From assembly GCF_016863035.1 (NCBI RefSeq), contig NZ_BOOC01000002.1, positions 62,001 to 126,000 of the forward strand: a stretch of DNA of 64,000 nucleotides. The letters are read 5' to 3'. A model generated the notes under the pieces. The model did not search any database and had not been told where the DNA came from. It saw nothing but the letters and a program-made list of their open reading frames with translations. This document shows positions 7,736-16,352 of the stretch, one piece after another (position 1 is the stretch's first letter; each line of letters starts with the position of its first letter). Origin of the DNA: Microbispora corallina. GTDB lineage: Bacteria; Actinomycetota; Actinomycetes; Streptosporangiales; Streptosporangiaceae. The position numbers were made by a program, and so were the translations under genes.

Positions 7736-9391
7736 ATGGCCGCACAGGATCTGCGGCTCGACGTCAACGCTCTGGACTACGCGATCCTCGCCCTCTACTT
7801 CCTCGTCGTGCTGGGCATCGGCTTCGCCGCGCGGCGGGCCGTGCGGACGAGCCTCGACTTCTTCCTCTCCGGCCGGGCGCTTCCCGCGTGGATCACCGGG
7901 CTCGCCTTCGTGTCCGCCAACCTCGGCGCGACCGAGATCCTCGGCATGGCGGCGAACGGCGCCCAGTACGGCCTCATGACCGTGCACTACTACTGGATCG
8001 GCGCCGTGCCCGCGATGGTGTTCCTCGGCATCGTGATGATGCCGTTCTACTACCGGTCGAAGGTGCACAGCGTCCCGGAGTTCATGCGCAGGCGCTTCAA
8101 CGGCGCCACGCAGCTGTTCAACGCCTCGACGTTCGCGATCGCGCAGATCCTGATCGCCGGCATCAACCTGTACGCGCTGGCCCTGATCATGGAGTCGCTG
8201 CTCGGCTGGCCGCTGTGGCTGTCGATCGTGGTGTCCGCCGCCATCGTGCTCGCGTACATCACGCTCGGCGGCCTGTCCTCGGCGATCTACAACGAGGTCA
8301 TGCAGTTCTTCGTGATCCTCGCGGGGCTCGTGCCGATCGTCGTCCTCGGCCTCGTCCGCGTCGGCGGCTTCTCCGGGCTCGGCGAGAAGGTCAGGCAGAG
8401 CGTGCTCGGCGACGGCGGGCTGCACACCTGGGCGCACACCGCGGGCACGGACAACCCGCTGAACGCCAACTGGATCGGCATCGTCTTCGGCCTCGGGTTC
8501 GTGCTGTCGTTCGGGTACTGGACGACCAACTTCGCGGAGGTCCAGCGGGCCCTGTCGGCGCGCAACACCAACGCCGCCCGGCTCACCCCGATCGTCGCGG
8601 CCTACCCCAAGCTCGTGATCCCCGTCGTCACCGTCATCCCGGGCCTGGTCGCGCTCGTGCTGTTCAACAACATCGGCAAGAACGGCGGCCCGACGTACAA
8701 CCAGGCCATCCCGCTGCTGATGGACACGTTCCTGCCGAACGGCGTGCTCGGCATCGCGGTGACCGGCCTGCTCGCGTCGTTCATGGCCGGCATGGCGGCC
8801 AACATCAGCGGCTTCAACACCGTCTTCACCTACGACATCTGGAAGTCGCACATCCAGGGCGACCGGCCGGACGAGTGGTACGTGCGGCTCGGCCGCATCG
8901 CCACCGTCGTGGGCGTGCTCGGCGGCATCGGCACCGCGTTCATCGCCGCCGGCTTCAACAACATCATGAACTACCTGCAGTCGCTGTTCTCGTTCTTCAA
9001 CGCCCCGCTGTTCGCGACGTTCATCATCGGCCTGTTCTGGCGCCGGATGACGGCGTGGGCCGGCTTCTGGGGCCTCGCGTCGGGAACGGCCGCCGCCTTC
9101 GCGTCGTACATCCTCTTCAAGGCCGGGGTGGTCGACTTCGGCACCGAGCTGAACGCCAGCTTCTGGGGCGCCGGCATCGCGTTCGTCGTCGACGCCGTCG
9201 TCTCCGTCGTGGTCACGCTCGTCACCACGCCCAAGCCGGAGGCCGAGCTGCGCGGCCTCGTCTACGGGCTGAGCGACGCCTCGATCGCGGACGACGCCCT
9301 CGCCGGCGACGCCGCCTGGTACCGCTCCCCCGTCGTCCTCGGCGCCGGCGCCGTCGTCCTCGCCGCCGCCTTCTACCTGCCCTTCATCTGA
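7736..9391 (+). CDS. Sodium:solute symporter family transporter (SSS/SLC5)
   Basis: This 551-residue protein has about 13 hydrophobic segments. The family pattern is clear: 'LDYAILALYFLVVLGIGFAARR' as first helix, 'SLDFFLSGRALPAWITGLAFVSANLGATEILGMA' as the Na-binding second/third helix region, and 'YITLGGLSSAIYNEVMQFF'. SSS proteins import sugars, amino acids or carboxylates with sodium. The ATG at 7736 is preferred; a GTG at 7718 would add six residues and neither has a strong ribosome site. The stop codon runs into the AGGAGG of the next gene, so the two are co-translated. The cargo is not evident. Confidence 0.9.
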   Translation: MAAQDLRLDVNALDYAILALYFLVVLGIGFAARRAVRTSLDFFLSGRALPAWITGLAFVSANLGATEILGMAANGAQYGLMTVHYYWIGAVPAMVFLGIVMMPFYYRSKVHSVPEFMRRRFNGATQLFNASTFAIAQILIAGINLYALALIMESLLGWPLWLSIVVSAAIVLAYITLGGLSSAIYNEVMQFFVILAGLVPIVVLGLVRVGGFSGLGEKVRQSVLGDGGLHTWAHTAGTDNPLNANWIGIVFGLGFVLSFGYWTTNFAEVQRALSARNTNAARLTPIVAAYPKLVIPVVTVIPGLVALVLFNNIGKNGGPTYNQAIPLLMDTFLPNGVLGIAVTGLLASFMAGMAANISGFNTVFTYDIWKSHIQGDRPDEWYVRLGRIATVVGVLGGIGTAFIAAGFNNIMNYLQSLFSFFNAPLFATFIIGLFWRRMTAWAGFWGLASGTAAAFASYILFKAGVVDFGTELNASFWGAGIAFVVDAVVSVVVTLVTTPKPEAELRGLVYGLSDASIADDALAGDAAWYRSPVVLGAGAVVLAAAFYLPFI

Positions 9392-9402
9392 GGAGGTTCC
9401 CC

Positions 9403-9648
9403 ATGGCCGCCCCGCAACGGCTCTTCGACATCCGACGGGTGATCGGTGGTCTGTTCCTCGTGTACGGCGTCGTTCTCACGGTCACCGGGCTGTTCGACGG
9501 CTCCCAGGCCGTGCAGAAGGCGGAAGGCGTACGGATCAACCTGTGGACCGGGATCGGCATGCTCGTGATCGGCGGCGTCTTCCTCGTCTGGGAGCGCCTG
9601 CGCCCGACGGCCGCCCCCGCGCCCTCCCAGGAGGACGCCGACGAGTGA
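9403..9648 (+). CDS. Small two-helix membrane protein paired with SSS symporter
   Basis: This 81-residue protein has a perfect AGGAGG (9391-9396) seven bases before the ATG. Two hydrophobic helices are visible (VIGGLFLVYGVVLTVTGLF and LWTGIGMLVIGGVFLVW), followed by a short charged/proline tail. It begins 11 bases after the symporter stop and is likely an accessory or stabilising subunit of that transporter. I recognise no named family. Position and topology are the only evidence for its role. Confidence 0.75.
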   Translation: MAAPQRLFDIRRVIGGLFLVYGVVLTVTGLFDGSQAVQKAEGVRINLWTGIGMLVIGGVFLVWERLRPTAAPAPSQEDADE

Positions 9649-9659
9649 GTCACGGCCGG

Positions 9660-10721
9660 TCAGTCCTTCAGCAGCGCCGCGGCGTTGGCCCGCGTGACGA
9701 CGACGGGCGGCACCCACACCACCGGGATGGCGACCGTCGTGCCGTTGGACACCCGCGCCGCGCCGCCCACCACCCGGCCCCGGGCGGCCTCGACCGCCAG
9801 CCGGACGGCGGCGGCCGCCTGGGCGGCGACGTCCACCCCCACGGCCGCCGCCTGGGCGCCGAGCACGATCCTCCGGAGGGCCTCGCGGTCCACGCCCGCT
9901 CCCACCAGCGGCGCCCCCGAACCCGCCAGGATCGCCGCGACGGACGCCGGCGCGGCGTCCGGGTCGCTCCGATGCCGCCGGTTCTCGGCGGGCGATCTCG
10001 GGCCGGCGGCGGGGGCGGACATCGCGTCGCCGCCGCAGCACACGCCGCCGAGGGCCGCCGGGCCTAACGCGGCCACCGCGGCGCGCGCCTCCCCCGCCGC
10101 CCGGCCCGCCGGGACGTCGCGCTCCCAGCCGACCCGCACGCGCCCGTCCACCACGGCGTGGACCCCCTTCTTCAGCGCCGCCGCGAACGGATCACCCGGC
10201 GGGCCGTACAGCAACGCGACCGGTCCCCTCCCGCCACGCGCCCTCATCGCGTCGAGCAGCGCCCGGCCCTGCGCCCGGCCCATCTCCTCGGGATCTGTCG
10301 AGACGTACGCGTCGACCGGGCCGTTCGCGAGACGGTCGTACGACACCACCTTCGCCCCGCGCATCTTCGCCCGGGCCACGGCGGAGGTGATGGTCGCCGG
10401 ATCCACGGGGTCGAGGAGGAGCACCCGCACACCGTCGTCGAGCAGCCGGTCGATCTGCCGGCTCTGCCGCCCCGGGTCCCCCTCGGCGTTGCGGTAGACG
10501 ACGCGGCACCGCGGGCACAGAGCCCGCACCGCCTTGAGGATCGCCGGCCGGTCCTCCGTGTCGTACCGCTCCGTACGCGTGTCGGGCAGCAGCACCCCGA
10601 TGGCGAACCCCTCGCGGAGCGAGCCGACCGCCCCCAGCGGGTCCCCGGACTCCTCCCCCGGCCCGCATCCGGCCATCACCAGGACCAGGGAGACCGCCCC
10701 CGCCGCCAGCCGTCTCCCCAC
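9660..10721 (-). CDS. Sugar-type substrate-binding lipoprotein (XylF-like), orphan
   Basis: This is a 353-residue protein with a GTG start and lipoprotein signal (VSLVLVMAGC). The body follows the periplasmic-binding-protein type I pattern: 'IGVLLPDTRTERYDTEDRPAI', 'RQSRQIDRLLDDGVRVLLLDPVD' and 'AKVVSYDRLANGPVDAYVSTDPEEMGRAQGRAL', as in xylose/ribose-binding proteins. Around residues 235-260 a short Arg/Pro-rich stretch (SPAENRRHRSDPDAAP) replaces the usual 'DAIAAGAIAAL' region. No permease or ATPase adjoins it, so it may serve a distant transporter or a sensor. It converges on the symporter pair with only 11 bases between. Confidence 0.8.
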   Translation of the reverse strand: MGRRLAAGAVSLVLVMAGCGPGEESGDPLGAVGSLREGFAIGVLLPDTRTERYDTEDRPAILKAVRALCPRCRVVYRNAEGDPGRQSRQIDRLLDDGVRVLLLDPVDPATITSAVARAKMRGAKVVSYDRLANGPVDAYVSTDPEEMGRAQGRALLDAMRARGGRGPVALLYGPPGDPFAAALKKGVHAVVDGRVRVGWERDVPAGRAAGEARAAVAALGPAALGGVCCGGDAMSAPAAGPRSPAENRRHRSDPDAAPASVAAILAGSGAPLVGAGVDREALRRIVLGAQAAAVGVDVAAQAAAAVRLAVEAARGRVVGGAARVSNGTTVAIPVVWVPPVVVTRANAAALLKD

Positions 10722-10979
10722 GTGAACCCCCCGATTCTTCGCAGAGCCACCCTGGCCTGAGGTACCCGATCCGTTGCCTCGTGACGCCCCGGCGTACCCC
10801 GTACGGGGACGGCCGTGGGTCGTTCCTTGGCCGCGATCTCCCTCGGTGTGACTGTTCGGCCCTCGCTGACCGGTTCGTCGCCTTCCGTATTCGATCTCCC
10901 TTTCGCTACCGGCGTAGGCCGGAGTCCGGCCTCTTGGCGATCCACGTACGCACTAAGTTGTGAGAGACTCCACCATTGC

Positions 10980-11056
10980 GGGGCGGTAGCTCAGCCGGTC
11001 AGAGCATCGGACTCATAATCCGTGGGTCGTGGGTTCAAGTCCCACCCGCCCTACCA
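10980..11056 (+). tRNA. tRNA-Met (anticodon CAU)
   Basis: A complete cloverleaf can be drawn: acceptor GGGGCGG/CCGCCCU, D-arm GCTCAGCCGGTCAGAGC, anticodon CAT at 11014-11016, and T-arm GTGGG-TTCAAGT-CCCAC. The CCA end is encoded (11054-11056). A CAU anticodon can also be the lysidine-modified tRNA-Ile2, but an elongator Met identity is favoured. It borders the island remnant that holds a tyrosine recombinase and is the likely integration site. Confidence 0.9.
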
Positions 11057-11251
11057 CGTTTGATCAGGGAAACCCTGCCTGAGCTGCGGTTCCTCCATGG
11101 ATCATGGTTACTGGGCATGCAGCTGTAGGTCACCGAGAGCCGCCGTTTGTCGCCAGTCACGGGATATACGCGGGATGATGTTGGCCGCGTTCCCGCAGGT
11201 CGCGGTCTGGTTTCGGTGCCTCTGCGGGATGAGATCCTCGCCGGAGAACGC

Positions 11252-11283
11252 CGAAGGGCCCCGGAGTGACCCGAGGCCCTTGA
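11252..11283 (-). terminator. Hairpin downstream of island gene
   Basis: An imperfect stem of about 11 bp (AAGGGCC outer half, 11254-11260 with 11275-11281) lies 20 bases beyond the stop of the minus-strand gene ending at 11303. It has no T-run. The rest of 11057-11251 shows no gene. Confidence 0.45.
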
Positions 11284-11302
11284 CTAGCGCCGTTCCCACT
11301 TC

Positions 11303-11845
11303 TTACGACTCCTGATCCACCATCGCCGCCAGCCGGTCTGTTGCGGCGTCGGCGATCCTTCTTGCTTGCTCCCGGATCTCGTCGTCACTTGGTGGGGTGT
11401 CCCGTATGTCCTCCCAGTCATCCACCATCCCCTGCAGCAGATAGATCTCCTCGGGACGATCGCATTTGTCGCCTAGTTCGAAGATCAGGAAGTCCGCGCC
11501 CTTGGCGATCGGAACCGTGCTCTCGGCGATGCCCTGCGCGACATCCCGGGCGACCTCCCATGGCGTGCGCTGGAGATCAATCGGCGGGAGGCCGCTCTCG
11601 ACCAGCACCTCGCGGACGAGCGGCTCGACTTCGGTCATGGAGCCGATGGACAATACATAGCCCGCGAGCTCCCAGACGGCAGGACAGTTGAGGCCGGCCT
11701 CGATGAGCTCGCAAGCCAGCCAACCAGCCTCCGGCGCGGTCCCAGAGAGCCGACCCCAGAGAAGATCACCTCGCAGCTCAGCCAACCGATTCCTGAGCTC
11801 AGGGGAGAGTTCCACCAAGCCAGTATTTCGCCATCGATCACTCAT
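11303..11845 (-). CDS. Hypothetical island protein coupled to recombinase
   Basis: This is a 180-residue acidic, soluble, all-helical-looking protein (MSDRWRNTGLVELSPELRN). No signal peptide or catalytic motif is visible and I do not recognise the family. Its ATG overlaps the stop of the recombinase reading frame by four bases (ATGA, 11842-11845), so it was once co-translated with it. Codon use is less GC-biased than in the chromosomal flanks, in keeping with a horizontally acquired island. Helical acidic proteins of this size are common among cargo and immunity-like genes of actinomycete elements, but no function can be claimed. Confidence 0.65.
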   Translation of the reverse strand: MSDRWRNTGLVELSPELRNRLAELRGDLLWGRLSGTAPEAGWLACELIEAGLNCPAVWELAGYVLSIGSMTEVEPLVREVLVESGLPPIDLQRTPWEVARDVAQGIAESTVPIAKGADFLIFELGDKCDRPEEIYLLQGMVDDWEDIRDTPPSDDEIREQARRIADAATDRLAAMVDQES

Positions 11846-12591
11846 GACGCAAGAGCGCCCTCTATCCGCTGGTTGGCGATCTCGCGTTGCCCGTCGATGC
11901 ACTTGGCGTAGACCCGGAGCATGACGTCAATGCCGTGACCAGCGCGCTCCGCCGCTTCCGGGGCATGGACCCCGGCGTTGAGCCAGAGGGACACAGCCGC
12001 GTGGCGCAGGTCGTACGGCCGGGCCGCGAGAGGCGAGGCGACCTGCTCGGGCGTCAGCGCGTACGTCCGAGCCTCCTTCCAGATCTTCGCGTAGGCCGAG
12101 GCCGCGATGACGCCGCCGGTCCGCGTGCGGAAGAGCCGGCCGTCCTTGGCCGTGCCGTACGTCTCCAGGTGCGTGCGCAGGATCGCGACCAGTTCCGGCG
12201 GGATGGGGACGATGCGCGTCGTGCCCTCCGCACGGTGTTTGAGGCCCCGTTCGTCGAACCCCTCCCCCGAGTCGGTGAACCGCTTGCCGCTCTGCGGCCG
12301 GGTCTTCTCCAGCGTCAGCAGGCCCCAGCCGGACGAGGGCAGATGGCAGTCCTTCTCACGTAGCCCGGCCGCCTCGGCGGGACGCAGGCCGCCGAAGTAC
12401 ATGCAGGCGAACATCGCGTCAACGGCAGCGAGGCCGCTTCCAGCCAGCGCAGCGCCGCCGCGATCTCCGGCGAGGGGGCCGGCCGCCGGCAGCTCGGGCC
12501 GCCCGCCGCACACCACCGCCAAGTCGCTCCGCCCACCGACCCCAACCGCTACACGACGGCTGCAGCGCCCTTCGGGGTGGGCGCTGGCCAC
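11842..12591 (-). pseudogene. Tyrosine recombinase (integrase), N-terminally truncated
   Basis: The C-terminal catalytic half of an actinomycete phage-type integrase is intact. It has the first Arg in 'MYFGGLRPAEAAGLR', 'RTRTGGVIAASAYAKIWKEA', the 'RPYDLRHAAVSLWLNAGV' box, 'ERAGHGIDVMLRVYAKCIDG' with the nucleophile Tyr, and a C-terminal 'QRIEGALAS'. The usual 150-200-residue core- and arm-binding N-terminus is missing: upstream of about 12430 the frame becomes unrelated, and a GNAT gene follows. It points towards the tRNA(CAU) at 10980, typical of integrative elements at tRNA genes. Expected to be inactive. Confidence 0.85.
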
Positions 12592-12601
12592 TCCGCTCCA
12601 A

Positions 12602-13153
12602 TCAGGCGGGAAGCTCGCTGATGAGCATGGAGTACATGTACATGTCCCGACGCTCAGCTCCTACTTCCTGCCAGCTTCGCAGCAGCCCTTCACGCTTGAA
12701 GCCGACTCGTTCAGCGGTCTTCCACGAGGCCACGTTCCACGGCTCCACGTACAGTTCAAGACGCGGAATCTCCAACACTGACAAGCCCCAGAGCGAGACC
12801 GCGCGCAAGGCTTCCAAAGCAATGCCCTGCCCCCGAGACGATTTAGCCACCCAATAACCCAGCGACGCCCGCCCTTGACCATGGGGCCATAGGCCAATCT
12901 GGCCTACCGCCCGACCATCCGCCGTTCTGGCGATCGCGAAGGAGTAACCCTGCCGGGTCGATGCCCGCGCCCATTGCCGCTCAATGAACGCGATCCCTTC
13001 CGCGTCAGAGTAGGCCGACGGCACGGTAGTGATTAACGGGATGAGTTCATCCGCCGTAGCCTCACGCACCAGATCAAGATCATCCAACGTCCACGGGCGA
13101 AGGACGAGGCTGCTACCCGCAACCAGCTCAGGAACGACAAGCGACTCATTCAT
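12602..13153 (-). CDS. GNAT acetyltransferase (RimJ/RimL type)
   Basis: This 183-residue protein starts at ATG 13153 (MNESLVVPELVAGSSLVLRPW); a start 36 bases upstream is possible. The GNAT fold shows as 'LVLRPWTLDDLDLVREA', the central strand 'GRAVGQIGLWPHGQGRASLGYWV', and the acetyl-CoA pyrophosphate loop 'SSRGQGIALEALRA', followed by 'ELYVEPWNVASWKTAERVGFKREGLLR'. Members N-acetylate ribosomal proteins, antibiotics or small amines in the cytosol. It lies inside the island beside the broken recombinase, so it may be cargo. The substrate is unknown. Confidence 0.85.
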   Translation of the reverse strand: MNESLVVPELVAGSSLVLRPWTLDDLDLVREATADELIPLITTVPSAYSDAEGIAFIERQWARASTRQGYSFAIARTADGRAVGQIGLWPHGQGRASLGYWVAKSSRGQGIALEALRAVSLWGLSVLEIPRLELYVEPWNVASWKTAERVGFKREGLLRSWQEVGAERRDMYMYSMLISELPA

Positions 13154-13326
13154 CCCCGCATGATGCCTCAGAGCCCCTGGACGACCCACACCGATACACC
13201 ACCCATGCCTCCGGCGAGGGCTGGACTCCGGGGTGAGGCCGCGAGCGAGGCGAGCCCGTAGGTCACCGAGGTAGGCGCCTGATCACCCCATCCGCTACGA
13301 CCCAGGCAGGTGAGCCCACCAGACCA

Positions 13327-13541
13327 GGCCTCCGTCCTCCTCGCTGCTTGAGTGTCCCGGACGGGACCGGCAGCTACGAGGAGGACGGGAGCGGATCAGG
13401 GGCCGGGGCGCACGCATGGCTTACAGCCGCAGGTTGTAGTCGTCGACACGCCGGGCCATTAGCGGGCCATTAAGCAAGGTAACGAGGGGGCAACCACGGT
13501 CACTCATGACCGGCCCGACACCCAGGTCGGCGTGCCGTCCG
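13327..13541. repeat. Duplicated intergenic module, copy 1
   Basis: Copy 1 contains an inverted repeat CGTCCTCCTCG (13333-13343) / CGAGGAGGACG (13377-13387). This is followed by GGGCCATTA segments and a 37-base block (13478-13514) identical to 16174-16210, which includes the palindrome GGTCA-CTCA-TGACC. The same elements recur in the same order at 15960-16230. No reading frame spans it. Bases 13154-13326 show no gene. Confidence 0.8.
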
Positions 13542-13781
13542 GTCACATAGACCTCGGCATCGTCCACGCCCGACGCGGAGACCTTGACGCCGCCGTCGGG
13601 CAAGGCATGACGCATTCGATATCGAGCGCAAGTCCCTCACCGATCTCGTCAATCGAGCCGGAGACCTTGACCGCGTCCTCCGCCAGCGCTACCGCCGCGA
13701 AGCCCCCGCCGAGGAGTTCCACGAGAGATACGTGACCGCCCGCCGCGCCCTAACTGCACGCCGCCCCGATCTCCTTGATTG
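13532..13781 (+). pseudogene. C-terminal remnant of a TPR-containing XRE-type regulator
   Basis: One frame from 13532 reads 'HIDLGIVHARRGDLDAAVGQG'. After a frameshift near 13600-13606 a second frame reads 'HDAFDIERKSLTDLVNRAGDLDRVLRQRY' and then 'EEFHERYVTARRALTARR', ending at a TGA at about 13781. Together they look like the C-terminal tetratricopeptide end of an actinomycete helix-turn-helix regulator. The DNA-binding N-terminus is absent. The fragment starts just after repeat copy 1. Identification is by pattern memory of the family. Confidence 0.5.
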
Positions 13782-13885
13782 ACTTCCTGCGGGATAGAGG
13801 GAACCAGGGTCGCCCGCCCAGTCGGTCTCACGTCGCCTTTTAGCAAACCGGCAACATAGACGACACGCGTCAATAAGGTGCAGCG

Positions 13886-14830
13886 GTGCATGCTCTGCGC
13901 AACGTCCTCGTCGTGCTCGCCGTCATGATCCTCATCAGAAGTGACAACAGGATGGACGAGGCCCCACGACTAGACCGTGTAGTCACCGCCTCCTGCCCCG
14001 AAAGGTCAAGCCCGGACCTGCTCTCCATGCCCCGCCAGGCGCTCCCCTACGGCTTCGTCCCGATCGAGGTCATACGCTGCCGCTGGATTCCCCAGTACCT
14101 GCCTGGCAAAGGCCGCTGGGAAGTCGTCAACGAGGAGCACGCCAACGGGCCGGCGACAGAACTGATGACCGAGCTGCGCCGCCCGCCAGAGCGAGCCCAA
14201 GCCAGTCCACTGCTCAGACTGCGATGGTTCTTCGAAGGGATCAGATGCCCGGATATCGGGTACACGTTCGACTACTTCGTCGTAGTGGACTCCTCCGGCA
14301 GGGCGGTGCTGCCGGACGTGCCGACCAGCGTGTGCGGAAAGCCGTTCCCCTCCGCACTCGACGCCCTCGACCATCTGCCGTACCGGCTCACCAAACAGCT
14401 ACCCGTTCGCAGAATCGAAAGCGAGAAGGAGTTCCGAGCTGGTTGCGGTCATGAGACCAGGGACCTGTTCCTTTCCTTCTTCAAGCCAGAATCACCACTA
14501 GCACGACGAGCCTCGGCACGGCCGTTATGGAATCCAGCGCCGCAAGGCCTGCGCGTATGCGTCTACCGCACCTCACACAAGCCCACAGGCATCAACGAGG
14601 CGACACTCGAGTCCATGCGCATCCTCAAAGGCAGCAATCTGAACACACTCCTCACCGCACTCGACAACTCGCCCGCCACTGACTGTCCGAGCCACCACAC
14701 CCGATTCGCCGTACTGGACACCGGCCACAGACCGGCATACGCAGAACTCGACGGCTGCCACAACCTCATGCGCCCCGACGAGACCTTCGGCCGCCTCACC
14801 CCCGACGCCGTAGCACTCCTCACTGATTAA
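13886..14830 (+). CDS. Hypothetical, possibly secreted island protein
   Basis: This is a 314-residue protein with a GTG start preceded by AAGGTG (13874-13880 region). The N-terminus has a short hydrophobic run (NVLVVLAVMILI) that could be a signal or anchor. Five or more cysteines are scattered through the rest (e.g. ASCPERSS, GIRCPDIGY, VCGKPF, AGCGHE, DCPSHH, DGCHNL), suggesting an oxidising, extracytoplasmic location. I recognise no family. It lies between a broken regulator and an IS3 scrap in the island, and its codon use is less GC-rich than the chromosomal flanks. Confidence 0.6.
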   Translation: MHALRNVLVVLAVMILIRSDNRMDEAPRLDRVVTASCPERSSPDLLSMPRQALPYGFVPIEVIRCRWIPQYLPGKGRWEVVNEEHANGPATELMTELRRPPERAQASPLLRLRWFFEGIRCPDIGYTFDYFVVVDSSGRAVLPDVPTSVCGKPFPSALDALDHLPYRLTKQLPVRRIESEKEFRAGCGHETRDLFLSFFKPESPLARRASARPLWNPAPQGLRVCVYRTSHKPTGINEATLESMRILKGSNLNTLLTALDNSPATDCPSHHTRFAVLDTGHRPAYAELDGCHNLMRPDETFGRLTPDAVALLTD

Positions 14831-14867
14831 CCCGTCAGACATTTCGCGAGCAAGCGATCACGCAAGG

Positions 14868-15000
14868 CCGAAGACCATGCCGCTGCACCGCCGACTCCGT
14901 CCTGCAGAGGCCGATCTACGATTCCAGGAGCGCGTTGTCCAATACATCACCGACAGTGCCGATCGAGGCGTCGATACCGGCCCGCAGGAGGGGGGCGGTG
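14868..15000 (-). pseudogene. IS3-family transposase (OrfB) fragment
   Basis: Read on the minus strand from 15000, the frame gives 'TAPLLRAGIDASIGTVGDV' and then 'LDNALLES', a TAG stop at 14916-14918, then 'IGLCRTE'. Intact IS3 integrases read '...DNALAES-x-IGLYKTEL' here, so this is the catalytic-core region with a nonsense change and other decay. Nothing of the rest of the element is visible. Bases 15001-15245 contain short G/C-rich inverted repeats but no gene that I can support. Confidence 0.7.
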
Positions 15001-15245
15001 AACGCAGTTGTCCAGTTGCCGAGTTGTTCTTGTAGGGATCAAGGGCGGCGCTCCGCGCCGCCTCGCGGCCTACGCCCGCTCGCCGGCCGGACATGCGGCC
15101 TGGGGGCCGGTCCCGGCCGCCGGCAGCTTGGGCCGCCGCCGGCTCTCCTCCGCCCACCCAATAAGCCCTCCGACATCAGCGATACACCCCCGCCAGACCT
15201 CGCGATGCAATCCGCTATCGGTGACCTGCGCTCCCTGGCTAGGCC

Positions 15246-15878
15246 ATGGCTACAAGCGGCAGGCGCTATGTTCGCAGAGTGATCAGTGAAGAGGGTTCCC
15301 GGCTGGGTGCGGCGGCCGCACGTCGCCTGGCTCAGCTGGCCTGCTGTGAGATTGAGGAAGGACTTTCCGAGGCGGAATTTGCTCGCATCGAGCACGAGTA
15401 CGGGTTCGAGTTCGCCGACGACCATCGGGCTTTCCTGGCAGCAGGGTTACCCGTGCGTCAGCCTCGTGAAGAGGGTCAGACGTGGGAGAACCCGTGGCCC
15501 GACTGGCGCAACAGTGACCCTGAGGCGCTGCGTGAACATGTCGAGTGGCCAGTCGACTATCTCCTGTGGGACGTCGAGCATGGCCACTGGCGATCGAGCT
15601 GGGGCAAGCGACCGAACGATCCTCTTGAAGCCGTCGAAGTAGCCCGGGTGCGACTGGCGAATGTCCCCAGAATGGTCCCGGTCTATGCGCATCGGTTCCT
15701 GCCGGCTGGGCGTGGAACCTTCGGACATCCGGTCTTATCCATGCGGGGCACTGACACCATTTACTACGGGACCGACCTGCTCGACTACATTGACCAGGAG
15801 TTCCGGGACCCGCGCCCTGAGCACGCCGAGACATGGCAGCCGCATGCAACGGTCTCGTTTTGGCGGGACTACCCGTAA
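15246..15878 (+). CDS. SMI1/KNR4 (SUKH-superfamily) protein
   Basis: This is a 210-residue protein. 'LSEAEFARIEHEYGFEFADDHRAFLAAGLPV' is the typical N-terminal helix pair of the SUKH fold. It is followed by a Trp-rich middle (NPWPDWRN, LLWDVEHGHWRSSWGKRP) and the C-terminal 'VPVYAHRFLPAGRG' and 'GTDTIYYGTDLLDYIDQEF'. SUKH proteins are commonly immunity proteins of polymorphic toxin systems, but many actinomycete copies are orphans. No toxin gene adjoins it; it lies between an IS3 scrap and repeat copy 2. A start at GTG 15279 is also possible. Confidence 0.8.
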   Translation: MATSGRRYVRRVISEEGSRLGAAAARRLAQLACCEIEEGLSEAEFARIEHEYGFEFADDHRAFLAAGLPVRQPREEGQTWENPWPDWRNSDPEALREHVEWPVDYLLWDVEHGHWRSSWGKRPNDPLEAVEVARVRLANVPRMVPVYAHRFLPAGRGTFGHPVLSMRGTDTIYYGTDLLDYIDQEFRDPRPEHAETWQPHATVSFWRDYP

Positions 15879-15959
15879 GGACATCTCGACAGGCGTGCGC
15901 CGAACGGGACACTCACCGGCCGCGGTGACGCCAAATCATCCGCCTCCGACACCTGGGGA

Positions 15960-16230
15960 CCACCGTCCTCCTCGCTGCTCAAGTGTCCCGGCCGTTCCCG
16001 CCGAGTCAAGGGCGCCTACGGCGTCGCTTCGCGATCAGCTTCGCTGACCCTTGACACGGCGGTCCCGTCCCGGGGGTCGGCAGCTACGAGGAGGACGGGA
16101 GCGGAGCAGGGGCCGAGCGCGCGCATTGCGTACCGCCGCAGGTCGTGCGCCTGATCCTCGGGCCATTAACCGGGGTAACGAGGGGGCAACCACGGTCACT
16201 CATGACCGGCTCCACGTCCAGGTCAGCGCC
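15960..16230. repeat. Duplicated intergenic module, copy 2
   Basis: This copy repeats copy 1 in order: CGTCCTCCTCG (15964-15974), CAGCTACGAGGAGGACGGG (16081-16099), GGGCCATTAA, then the identical 37-base block (16174-16210). It carries an extra inner hairpin (GTCAAGGG near 16005, CCCTTGAC near 16055) with a 'GCGTCGCTTCGCG' loop. It follows the SUKH gene as copy 1 follows the GNAT/integrase end, so the modules bracket the central cargo genes. Confidence 0.8.
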
Positions 16231-16267
16231 AGTCCGGGCCGTGATCCATGCGATTCCCAAGCTGACA

Positions 16268-16294
16268 GCGCGGGTTCGATTCCGTCACCCGCTC
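16268..16294 (+). other. tRNA 3'-end-like relic, possible attachment-site remnant
   Basis: The 27 bases from 16268 read like a tRNA T-arm plus acceptor end (CGGGTTCGATTCC then CACCCGCTC), with one base missing from the T-stem. No 5' tRNA half precedes it. Such isolated tRNA tails are left at att sites of integrative elements. It does not match the tRNA(CAU) at 10980, so it would come from a different element. Confidence 0.4.
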
Positions 16295-16352
16295 TCATCA
16301 CAAAGGCCCAAGTCAGGGAGCTTTCCTGTCTGGGTCAGGATTGTGCCGCCCT

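Noticed and set aside
10980-11056. tRNA-Ile2 instead of tRNA-Met
   Set aside because: The anticodon alone cannot decide; the overall sequence is closer to elongator Met, so Met was kept with the alternative noted.
11125-13270. GTAGGTCACCGAG repeated at 11125-11137 and 13258-13270 as possible attachment cores
   Set aside because: A 13-base match in 8 kb is within chance, and neither copy lies in a tRNA or near the recombinase end.
13327-16230. CRISPR-like array
   Set aside because: Only two copies of a long module nearly 3 kb apart, with no regular spacers and no cas genes.
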